Shown here: positions 1 to 5,328 of the stretch, piece by piece
Numbering within the stretch: the first letter of the stretch is position 1
How the letters are laid out: every line of letters starts with the position of its first letter
From: Crenothrix polyspora
Lineage (GTDB): Bacteria > Pseudomonadota > Gammaproteobacteria > Methylococcales > Methylomonadaceae
Reading direction: 5' to 3'
NCBI GenBank assembly: GCA_945903675.1
Contig: CAMDOP010000230.1
Coordinates: 1 to 5,431, forward strand
Length of the DNA: 5,431 nt
Notes under the pieces: model-generated
Told to the model about the DNA's origin: nothing
Databases searched by the model: none
Seen by the model: the letters and a program-made list of their open reading frames with translations, nothing else
Position numbers and translations under genes: made by a program

Positions 1-2957
1 AACACACGCGCGAGAATCTTGAGCGTCTGGAAGATTTGCGTGAAGAAGTCGAAAAGCAACTTAAGCATCTACAAAAGCAAGCCGAAAAGGCTGAAAAGTA
101 TACTGAGCTTAAAGGCCATGAGCGCCAATTTAGACTGGAGATGTTAGCCATGCGCTGGCGCGCTTATCATCAGGCCGCTAGCCAACTTGAAACTAAGCTT
201 CATGAGATTGCTGCCGAACATAATCGCTTATTTATAGAGCTGCGTGAGCTTGATGCGGGCATTGCCGATAAGCGCCTAAACCATAAAGCCCAACAACAAG
301 GCTTAGACCATACTCAAGGCGAATATTATCGGTTGGTTGGTGAAGTCAGTGCTTTGGAGCAAGCCATTAAGCATCATGCTGCCAGCCATGAAGAAACGCT
401 GATCGAGATCAATCGTGCGCAAGTGCAGGCCGAACAATCGTTAAGCCAACTGCAAGCCGATAGTTTGGCTTTAGAAGATATTAAACAAAGCTTGGTTGAA
501 GCTGAAGACGAGATCATGACCACTGAGGCCAGAGCTGAGGAGCTTAGCTTAAATCAACAAGATAGCTTGCAACAGCGCTCGGCCTGGCAGGCGCAGTGGG
601 AAGCTTATCGTTCGACGAGTTCACAGTATAAAGAGCAAGCCGAAGTCAACCGTGTGACTGTGCAACAGTTAGATAATCAAAGCCGTCAATTACAAGCGCG
701 ACTCGATAAATTGCAAGGCGAGCGCGATGAGCTCTCGGCGAGTGAATTACAAACTAATATAGAAACCTTAGATGCTGATATTGAAATTATTGGCTATCAA
801 CGCGATAACCATCAAGCGCAGTTAGAACAGTTACATCATCAGATTAGCGAACAGCGGCAACAGGTTAAGCAGTTTCATGATTATTTACATAGCCGCCGCT
901 CTGAAAGCCATAGCATCAAGGGCAAGATTACTTCGCTAGAGTTATTACAACAACATGCGATGGGCAAAGATAATAAAACGCTTAATGCCTGGTTAGAGAC
1001 TATGAACTTAGCCGACAACCAACGTTTGGCTGAGTTTATCGACGTAGCAGCCGGCTGGGATACCGCCGCTGAAACCGTGCTAAGCCATTATTTGGAAGCG
1101 ATTTGTGTAGCGGATATTAAGCCCTTACTGTCAGGCTTATCAGAGCTTTCTAAAGAAGCCATTACGCTGTTTGCCACTCGCGACGCTCCCACTACTAGCC
1201 TTGCCTCAACCAAGCCCGCTTTAGTGGATATGGTAAACGCGCCTTGGGATTTGTCTGCCCTGTTAAGCGGTATTTATTGCGCCGATGATAATGACGCAGC
1301 CCAGCGTTTAGCTGAGCAGTGCTTGGCGCATGAATCGGTGATCACGCCTGATGGCACTTGGTTTGGCCCGGGTTGGTTAAAAGTTACCCATACTAAAGAT
1401 GCTAAAGTCGGCGTGTTACAGCGTGAAAAGGAATTGCGCCAGTTGAAAGTAAGACAAGATGAGTTGCAAGGTGAAATCAGCGATTTTGAAGAACAATTAT
1501 CAGTCACCGAAGAAGCACTGAAAGAAGCTGAACACAATCGTGAGCTGATTCAACAGCAAGATAATAAGCTGGGCGCTGAATTGTCGTCTAAGAGTGCTGA
1601 ATTTAGTGCTTATTCCACGCGCTGGGAACATCAGCAACATCGCTTATTACAAATAGCGAATGAGCTTGAAGACATTAATCGCTCCTTAACTGATAATAAC
1701 GAGGTCATTGCTGAATCTCGGCTGTTACAAGACGAGGCGGAGCTGGTCTTAGAAGAACAAGATTTGCAAAAACAGCAATTAGAAGGCGCTGACCTACTCT
1801 TGCAAGCTAGGCTAGCTGAGTGTGAACTTGCCGTTAATGAGGCAAGACAAGCCTTATATAGTATTAAGGCGAAAATTGAATCCTTAGGCACTGCCGAAGT
1901 GGCAACGACTAAGCAAATCGAACGCTTACACATGCAGCATCAACTCTCGGTTGAGCGCATAGAAGAACTGAATACTAAATTAGAACAAAGCTTAAGCCCT
2001 CTTGACGAGGAAAAACAGCAATTAGCAGCGAGTATCATTAATAAAGATCAGTTAGAAGCGACCTTAAAAAGTCAGCGTCTAGCGCAAGAAGCCGTTGAGC
2101 TTGAGATCAACCAGAGCTCTGAACAACACAGCCGAACTCAGCAAGCACTAGACAAACAAAAAGAAGCCTTAGATACTATACGTTTTGAGCTGCAAGAAAG
2201 TAAGGTTAGGCAACAAACCGTCAATGAGCAGCTTAAAGAAATCGATGCTGATGCAGAACAGGTCTTAACCACGCTGCCAGAGTTCGCAGAAGAAGCTAAC
2301 TGGAAGAGCAAGGTCGATGACTTATGCCAGCAGATAGAGCGCTTAGGTACGATTAACCTGACGGCTATCGAAGAATATAAGTCACAAGCGGAGCGTTTGA
2401 ATTTTCTTAATGAGCAAAAGGATGATTTGCTAGAGGCGCTTACTTTACTCGATCAAGCGATTAGTAAGATTGATAAAGAAAGTAGACTGCGTTTTAAAGA
2501 AACTTTCGATAAAATAAACACCGGCTTACAAGAGAAGTTTCCAAAACTCTTTGGCGGCGGCCGCGCTTATTTAGAATTAACTGAACAAGACTTGCTGGAA
2601 GCGGGGGTTAATATTATTGCCCAACCGCCCGGCAAGCGTAATAGCTCTATACATTTATTATCGGGTGGTGAGAAGGCATTAACGGCTGTCGCCTTGGTGT
2701 TTTCTATCTTTGAGCTTAACCCCGCACCCTTTTGTTTGCTAGATGAGGTCGATGCACCTCTTGATGATGCTAACGTAGGGCGATTTTCGAAAATGGTAGA
2801 AGAGATGTCGGCATCTGTGCAGTTTTTGTATATTTCTCATAATAAGGTCACTATGGAAATTGCAAAACAGCTTGCAGGTGTTACGATGAAAGAACCGGGA
2901 GTATCTCGGATGGTTGCAGTTGATCTTGAAGAAGCAGTGAGTCTGGCGGAAATATAA
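1..2957 (+). CDS. smc: Chromosome segregation ATPase Smc, 5'-truncated by the window edge
   Basis: Smc is the ATPase core of the Smc-ScpAB condensin, which extrudes DNA loops and aligns sister chromosomes in the nucleoid. The reading frame is open from the first bases (first full codon at 3, HTRENLERLEDLREEV), so the gene begins upstream and the TTG at 36 is not the start. There are 984 visible residues. In order: N-terminal coiled coil (about 1-315), hinge (about 320-475, nt 960-1420, with TPDGTWFGPG near its end), returning coiled coil (about 475-850), and C-terminal ATPase head. The head has the ABC signature LSGGEK (nt 2658-2675), Walker B FCLLDEVD (nt 2730-2753) with D-loop residues APLDD after it, and the H-loop histidine of YISHNK (nt 2838-2840). 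By family length (about 1160 aa), roughly 180 N-terminal residues with Walker A are missing to the left. No frameshift or internal stop is seen. The stop overlaps the zipA start by one base. Confidence 0.97.
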   Translation, partial: HTRENLERLEDLREEVEKQLKHLQKQAEKAEKYTELKGHERQFRLEMLAMRWRAYHQAASQLETKLHEIAAEHNRLFIELRELDAGIADKRLNHKAQQQGLDHTQGEYYRLVGEVSALEQAIKHHAASHEETLIEINRAQVQAEQSLSQLQADSLALEDIKQSLVEAEDEIMTTEARAEELSLNQQDSLQQRSAWQAQWEAYRSTSSQYKEQAEVNRVTVQQLDNQSRQLQARLDKLQGERDELSASELQTNIETLDADIEIIGYQRDNHQAQLEQLHHQISEQRQQVKQFHDYLHSRRSESHSIKGKITSLELLQQHAMGKDNKTLNAWLETMNLADNQRLAEFIDVAAGWDTAAETVLSHYLEAICVADIKPLLSGLSELSKEAITLFATRDAPTTSLASTKPALVDMVNAPWDLSALLSGIYCADDNDAAQRLAEQCLAHESVITPDGTWFGPGWLKVTHTKDAKVGVLQREKELRQLKVRQDELQGEISDFEEQLSVTEEALKEAEHNRELIQQQDNKLGAELSSKSAEFSAYSTRWEHQQHRLLQIANELEDINRSLTDNNEVIAESRLLQDEAELVLEEQDLQKQQLEGADLLLQARLAECELAVNEARQALYSIKAKIESLGTAEVATTKQIERLHMQHQLSVERIEELNTKLEQSLSPLDEEKQQLAASIINKDQLEATLKSQRLAQEAVELEINQSSEQHSRTQQALDKQKEALDTIRFELQESKVRQQTVNEQLKEIDADAEQVLTTLPEFAEEANWKSKVDDLCQQIERLGTINLTAIEEYKSQAERLNFLNEQKDDLLEALTLLDQAISKIDKESRLRFKETFDKINTGLQEKFPKLFGGGRAYLELTEQDLLEAGVNIIAQPPGKRNSSIHLLSGGEKALTAVALVFSIFELNPAPFCLLDEVDAPLDDANVGRFSKMVEEMSASVQFLYISHNKVTMEIAKQLAGVTMKEPGVSRMVAVDLEEAVSLAEI

Positions 2958-3619
2958 TGGATAAAGAACTACTAAGAATTGTAATTATTGCCACCGGTCT
3001 GTTAATCGTCGTGGGTATGTTAACGTGGGCTTATTTTAAGAACCAACGCCTACAGGCACAATGGGATGCTGAAGATGATTTGGCCTTTAAAGAAGAATAT
3101 GCGTCTTCTTTAAAAGCAGAAACACTCTATGCTATGGAGGAAGAGGACACCGTTGATCCGCATTATTATGATAAAGATGATGCCGTCTTTGAACCTGAAG
3201 CCGATGACCTTGAGCCTTCGCCTCGATTTTCTGTGCCTGGGGTCATTCAATTTAGTTTAATTGCCAATGCGCCCGAAGGGTTTAATGGCGGGGATTTAGA
3301 TCAAGCCTTCGGTATTGTTGGTTTAGAATATGGTAGCTTACGCATTTATGAGCGCTTAGATGCCAACCGCCTAGTCGATTTTGGCGTTGCCTGTATGCAA
3401 GAATCGGGTACCTTTCCTAGCGAAGATTTAGATGACTTTTATTGTCGTGGTCTAGTGTTCTTTATGCAGCCTGGAGTTTTGGATGATGCTCATTTAGTCT
3501 TTGATGACTTTATCGAAACCTTACAGATATTAGCCGTAGAACTCGATGGCACTATTTTGGATCACCATCGTGAACCGCTGACTGACGAGACTATCTTTCA
3601 ATTTCGCCAGAGTTTGTAA
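2957..3619 (+). CDS. zipA: Cell division protein ZipA
   Basis: ZipA tethers FtsZ to the inner membrane and supports assembly of the division ring. The 220-residue product starts with a short N-terminal tail and one hydrophobic segment (about 7-26, LRIVIIATGLLIVVGMLTWA), giving the N-out/C-in topology of the family. A charged linker follows (about 28-95). The C-terminal FtsZ-binding domain (about 97-218) shows the family pattern: IQFSLIA, FNGGDLDQAF, GLEYGSLRIYER, a FGVACMQESGTF segment, GLVFFMQPG and DHHREPLT near the end. The linker is short and acidic (many D and E) rather than the long Pro/Gln-rich linker of the 328-residue E. coli protein. The ATG shares its A with the smc stop (TAATG), and a purine-rich GGCGGA lies just upstream, supporting this start and coupling to smc. 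Its last five codons and stop lie within a 21-bp sequence repeated at 5249-5269. Confidence 0.95.
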   Translation: MDKELLRIVIIATGLLIVVGMLTWAYFKNQRLQAQWDAEDDLAFKEEYASSLKAETLYAMEEEDTVDPHYYDKDDAVFEPEADDLEPSPRFSVPGVIQFSLIANAPEGFNGGDLDQAFGIVGLEYGSLRIYERLDANRLVDFGVACMQESGTFPSEDLDDFYCRGLVFFMQPGVLDDAHLVFDDFIETLQILAVELDGTILDHHREPLTDETIFQFRQSL

Positions 3620-3621
3620 AT
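3601..3621 (+). repeat. 21-bp direct repeat, copy 1 (zipA 3' end)
   Basis: This stretch covers the last five zipA codons (Phe-Arg-Gln-Ser-Leu), the TAA stop and two further bases. It recurs without mismatch at 5249-5269, in the same orientation, 1627 bp downstream. The bases on either side of the two copies differ (CA/CC here, CT/GG there), so the match is exactly 21 bp. The pair brackets all the palindromic repeats and the IS4-family element, like a long target or attachment-site duplication. Confidence 0.95.
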
Positions 3622-3622
3622 C

Positions 3623-3629
3623 CATCTTA
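3623..3629 (+). repeat. CATCTTA direct repeat, copy 1
   Basis: The heptamer CATCTTA directly abuts the left end of the 28-bp arm of the REP-like palindrome. The same heptamer at 5151-5157 directly abuts the left arm of the cloverleaf-like repeat. It could be a small target duplication made when the REP-like unit inserted, or chance. Confidence 0.4.
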
Positions 3630-3650
3630 TATCGTTCCCACGCTCTGCGT
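3630..3650 (+). repeat. REP-like composite palindrome, left fragment interrupted by the IS
   Basis: This is the first 21 bp of a 28-bp arm whose last 7 bp (GGGAATG) lie at 5062-5068, on the far side of the IS4-family element. The rejoined arm is the perfect reverse complement of 5116-5143. It also folds on itself as a 9-bp stem (TTCCCACGC / GCGTGGGAA) around a TCT loop. It was evidently one continuous hairpin before the IS inserted. Confidence 0.9.
3640..3650 (+). repeat. 11-bp target-site duplication, left copy
   Basis: ACGCTCTGCGT precedes the left IS terminus and is repeated in direct orientation immediately after the right terminus (5051-5061). Flanking bases do not extend the match (C before here, G before the right copy), so the duplication is exactly 11 bp. 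That falls in the 10-13 bp range known for the IS4 subgroup. The sequence is itself a palindrome (ACGC-TCT-GCGT), the core of the REP-like hairpin. Confidence 0.92.
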
Positions 3651-3667
3651 CACTGCCATTAAGTTAA
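3651..3667 (+). repeat. IS4-family left terminal inverted repeat
   Basis: CACTGCCATTAAGTTAA is the exact reverse complement of 5034-5050. The next inward base differs (G here, T in the complement of the right end). Outward, the match seems to continue 4 bp only because the duplicated target is palindromic. Confidence 0.93.
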
Positions 3668-3714
3668 GCGGAAAAGTAGATAATAGGCGAAAATACTTAA
3701 ATTAAATTGCCAGT

Positions 3715-3752
3715 ATGAATAAAAAACACAGGTAGTAAAAACGAGTCGTAAA
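3715..3752 (+). other. Possible true start of the IS4 transposase, displaced by an A6 run
   Basis: An ATG at 3715 opens a six-codon frame (M N K K H R) ending at TAG 3733-3735. It contains a run of six A (3721-3726). With one more A, or a -1 shift on this run, translation would continue as MNKKTQVVKTSRK straight into the main transposase frame at 3753, adding 13 residues for a 435-residue protein. The main frame has no ATG before 3801 and only a TTG at 3753. Three readings are possible: a degenerative one-base deletion, slippage on the A run, or chance. No clear ribosome binding site is seen before 3715. Confidence 0.4.
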
Positions 3753-5021
3753 TTGATTAGCGATAATGATTTTAAAAACCGAAACCGGAAGACAGAAAAA
3801 ATGTTTACTCGCCTTCGTAGCTTGCCATTTGCGGTCGTTTTAACGATGGTGTTACGGAAAAGTGTAAAATCGCTACAGTGTATCGTCAATGAAACTATGC
3901 GCGATTTAGGGCTTGATGAAGTAACTGCGAGCGCTTATTCACAAGCACGTTATAAATTAAAGCATACCGCATTTATTGAGTTAAACCAGAAGGCTATAGT
4001 TGACGTATTCTACCAGGATAATGACTTTAATAAATTCTGGGACAAACGAATTCTTGCCATTGACGGCTCTAAAATCCGCCTGCCGAATACTCAGGAAATA
4101 TGTGATACCTTTGGCACTATTGCCTATTCACAAGGCCAAGATTCGGAAGTGCAAGGTGAACATCCTTACGCATTGGCTTCGGTATTATTTGATGTATTAA
4201 ACAGAGTCAGTATTGACGCGACCTTGGCGCAAGCTAATGCTTATGAAGTTAATTTAGCCATCGCGCATTTGAAGCATACTCAGTGTGACGATTTACTGCT
4301 GATGGATAGGAATTACCCATCCTATCGGATGTTGGCAACCTGCATACACAGTGAACGTGATTTTGCTATTCGCTGTTCGGCCGCTTCGTTTGGTGTAGCA
4401 AGACGGATGCTAAAAGGTGGAGGTGCAGACAGTCAGATCGTTGTGCTAAGGCCCTGTGCTGAGCAAATACCCATGATACACGCTTCCGGCTTGCCAGAAA
4501 CCCTCACGGTACGTTTTGTTCGTGTATTATTGAGTACCGGTGAATTTGAAGTACTCGTTACCTCATTGCTGGATGAAACCCGTTATCCTACTCATGACTT
4601 TTTAACGTTATATGGACTTCGCTGGGGTATTGAAACGTTTTACGGTGTGATAAAAACGCGCTTAACCCTAGAGAATTTTAGCGGTCTAGGTGTAGAGGCA
4701 GTTAAACAAGATTTTTACGCTACGCTCTATTTATCGGGCCTTGAATCTATATTAACAGATCAAGCACAAGCGTTATTGGATGCAAAAGACACGCAGTATC
4801 CGCAAAAAGTCAACCGAGCCGTTTCCTTTAATGCCATCAAAACACAAGCGTTTTCGCTGTTGATGAGCAATTTGGCTACCGATGTGATTTTTGACAAACT
4901 GACTGCCGTGTTTTTAAAAAACCCCTGCCTAGAACGGAAAGACAGAAATCCACCGCGTAAAAAATCATCAGCTACCGTTTTGCTAAATTACCATAAGCGA
5001 TTGAAAAAGCATTGCTTTTAA
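3753..5021 (+). CDS. IS4-family DDE transposase
   Basis: This enzyme cuts and joins the IS ends through an RNase H-like DDE site. Counting from the TTG at 3753 (422 residues), the N-terminal region has FTRLRSLPFAVVL and KSVKSLQ. The first catalytic Asp is D104 in LAIDGSKIRLP and the second is D185 in LLLMDRNYPSY. The IS4 signature YGLRWGIETFYGVIK gives Y287, R290, E294 (catalytic Glu) and K301 with exact Y-2-R-3-E-6-K spacing. The C-terminus is basic (KKSSATVLLNYHKRLKK). The start is uncertain: TTG 3753 has no well-placed ribosome binding site, ATG 3801 would cut 16 residues, and an ATG at 3715 would join the frame if an A6 run slipped by one. The frame is otherwise intact with all catalytic residues, so the protein may be active if expressed. 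Confidence 0.92.
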   Translation: MISDNDFKNRNRKTEKMFTRLRSLPFAVVLTMVLRKSVKSLQCIVNETMRDLGLDEVTASAYSQARYKLKHTAFIELNQKAIVDVFYQDNDFNKFWDKRILAIDGSKIRLPNTQEICDTFGTIAYSQGQDSEVQGEHPYALASVLFDVLNRVSIDATLAQANAYEVNLAIAHLKHTQCDDLLLMDRNYPSYRMLATCIHSERDFAIRCSAASFGVARRMLKGGGADSQIVVLRPCAEQIPMIHASGLPETLTVRFVRVLLSTGEFEVLVTSLLDETRYPTHDFLTLYGLRWGIETFYGVIKTRLTLENFSGLGVEAVKQDFYATLYLSGLESILTDQAQALLDAKDTQYPQKVNRAVSFNAIKTQAFSLLMSNLATDVIFDKLTAVFLKNPCLERKDRNPPRKKSSATVLLNYHKRLKKHCF

Positions 5022-5033
5022 AATTTGAAATGA

Positions 5034-5050
5034 TTAACTTAATGGCAGTG
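5034..5050 (+). repeat. IS4-family right terminal inverted repeat
   Basis: TTAACTTAATGGCAGTG is the exact reverse complement of the left terminus at 3651-3667. It begins 12 bp after the transposase stop and is followed directly by the right copy of the 11-bp target duplication. Confidence 0.93.
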
Positions 5051-5061
5051 ACGCTCTGCGT
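5051..5061 (+). repeat. 11-bp target-site duplication, right copy
   Basis: ACGCTCTGCGT is identical to 3640-3650 and continues into GGGAATG, which completes the interrupted REP-like hairpin. Removing the IS and one copy restores a perfect palindrome. Confidence 0.92.
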
Positions 5062-5074
5062 GGGAATGTATCCT

Positions 5075-5092
5075 GCATCGCTCCAGCGATGC
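5075..5092 (+). repeat. Central hairpin A of the REP-like unit
   Basis: GCATCGCT and AGCGATGC are perfect complements separated by CC. In RNA the likely form is a 7-bp stem with a TCCA loop. Confidence 0.75.
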
Positions 5093-5109
5093 GTGACGCA
5101 GAGCGTCAC
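5093..5109 (+). repeat. Central hairpin B of the REP-like unit
   Basis: GTGACGC-AGA-GCGTCAC is a perfect 7-bp stem with a 3-base loop. Its middle 11 bases, ACGCAGAGCGT, are the reverse complement of the IS target core, so an unoccupied equivalent of the target remains here and again at 5123-5133. Confidence 0.75.
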
Positions 5110-5150
5110 CGGCGGCATTCCCACGCAGAGCGTGGGAACGATAAAATATA

Positions 5151-5157
5151 CATCTTA
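5151..5157 (+). repeat. CATCTTA direct repeat, copy 2
   Basis: The heptamer found at 3623-3629 recurs here, directly against the left arm of the cloverleaf-like repeat. Confidence 0.4.
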
Positions 5158-5243
5158 CGTAGGTTGGGCTAACGGCTTTATCGTTAACCCAACATTGATT
5201 GATGATAATGTTGGGTTGCAAAGAACACGCAGCCCAACCTACG
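5158..5243 (+). repeat. Cloverleaf-like palindromic repeat (AGGTTGGGCT type)
   Basis: Outer arms CGTAGGTTGGGCT (5158-5170) and AGCCCAACCTACG (5231-5243) are perfect 13-bp complements. Inside are a small hairpin (TAACG 5170-5174 / CGTTA 5182-5186, 7-base loop) and a larger one (AACCCAACATT 5186-5196 / AATGTTGGGTT 5207-5217, 10-base loop). A 13-base single-stranded segment (5218-5230) closes the figure. The adjoining stems share end bases, so not all can pair fully at once. The unit resembles the GTAGGTTGGGC...GCCCAACCTAC intergenic repeats I recall from many bacterial genomes. It lacks a transposase and is probably a small non-autonomous or REP-like element. No gene is apparent. Confidence 0.8.
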
Positions 5244-5248
5244 GTGCT

Positions 5249-5269
5249 ATTTCGCCAGAGTTTGTAAAT
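5249..5269 (+). repeat. 21-bp direct repeat, copy 2 (zipA tail duplicate)
   Basis: This is an exact copy of 3601-3621, including the zipA stop codon, but not attached to any zipA coding sequence. The sequence after it (GGTAATCTG) may be what originally followed zipA. Subtracting the 1400-bp IS and one 11-bp target copy leaves a 216-bp older insert between the two 21-bp copies. Confidence 0.95.
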
Positions 5270-5280
5270 GGTAATCTGTT

Positions 5281-5326
5281 AACGTAGATACTCTGTTCAA
5301 AGTCAAAGGTATTTACGTTCATTTTT
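5281..5326 (+). terminator. Possible weak intrinsic terminator or IS-end stem-loop
   Basis: AACGTAGATAC (5281-5291) can pair with GTATTTACGTT (5309-5319) over 11 positions with one G-U wobble in the plus-strand RNA. The loop is 17 bases. A T5 run follows at 5322-5326. The stem is A/T-rich and the loop long, so termination would be weak. It lies just past the stop of the minus-strand transposase fragment, so it may instead belong to the terminal region of that element. Confidence 0.3.
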
Positions 5327-5328
5327 CA

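Larger units (their letters stand above)
3651..5050 (+). mobile_element. Complete IS4-family insertion sequence, 1400 bp
   Basis: The element is delimited by perfect 17-bp terminal inverted repeats (3651-3667 and 5034-5050) and by an 11-bp direct target duplication (3640-3650 and 5051-5061). It contains one transposase gene with the DDE residues and the Y-(2)-R-(3)-E-(6)-K signature of the IS4 family. The terminus CACTGCCATTAAGTTAAG resembles that of IS4 itself as I recall it (TAATGCCGATCAGTTAAG, about 13 of 18 positions). Together with the 11-bp duplication this favours the IS4 subgroup. About 100 bp precede the main transposase frame and 29 bp follow it. No passenger gene is present. The intact ends, matching duplications and full-length transposase suggest a recent insertion. 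It lies in the same orientation as smc and zipA. Confidence 0.93.
5051..5143 (+). repeat. REP-like composite palindrome, main part
   Basis: The uninterrupted unit would run from 3630 through 5143 with the IS removed. It has two 28-bp arms that are perfect reverse complements (3630-3650 plus 5062-5068, and 5116-5143). Each arm is its own hairpin (TTCCCACGC / GCGTGGGAA). The 47-bp centre (5069-5115) holds two more hairpins at 5075-5092 and 5093-5109. The core ACGCAGAGCGT or its complement occurs at 3640, 5051, 5096 and 5123. I recall similar TTCCCACGC...GCGTGGGAA repeats as abundant intergenic elements in several gammaproteobacteria. No coding function is supported. Confidence 0.85.

Noticed and set aside
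1274..1933. Two minus-strand frames (1274-1537 and 1631-1933) inside smc
   Set aside because: They are Ser/Cys/Leu-rich antisense readings of coiled-coil codons, with no domain and no independent signals.
36..2957. Reading the smc frame as a complete gene starting at TTG 36
   Set aside because: The frame continues in the same register to the left edge with Smc-like residues (HTRENLERLEDL), and the Walker A head is absent, so the gene is cut by the window.
3677..3684. Promoter for the transposase (TAGATAAT as a -10 box)
   Set aside because: The -10-like sequence has no acceptable -35 at 16-18 bp, so I do not call a promoter.
3659..3889. 76-codon minus-strand frame at the IS left end
   Set aside because: It overlaps the IS terminus and the transposase N-terminus, with no family resemblance. 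It is a shadow of the transposase region.
4000..4200. 66-codon plus-strand frame inside the transposase
   Set aside because: It is an out-of-frame shadow over the stretch that encodes the first catalytic Asp.
5051..5143. CRISPR array
   Set aside because: The repeated cores alternate in orientation as nested palindromes and lack regular spacers of constant length.
5039..5221. 60-codon minus-strand frame
   Set aside because: It is the complementary reading of the same palindromes, with no start signal and no recognisable domain.
5158..5243. tRNA gene
   Set aside because: The cloverleaf outline is superficial. The outer stem is 13 bp rather than 7, and no T-loop, D-loop or anticodon-arm consensus is present.
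5012..5287. 91-codon plus-strand frame across the repeats
   Set aside because: It runs through the IS right end, the REP-like hairpins, the cloverleaf-like repeat and the zipA tail copy. Its peptide is simply translated palindrome, typical of spurious hypothetical proteins called in such repeats.
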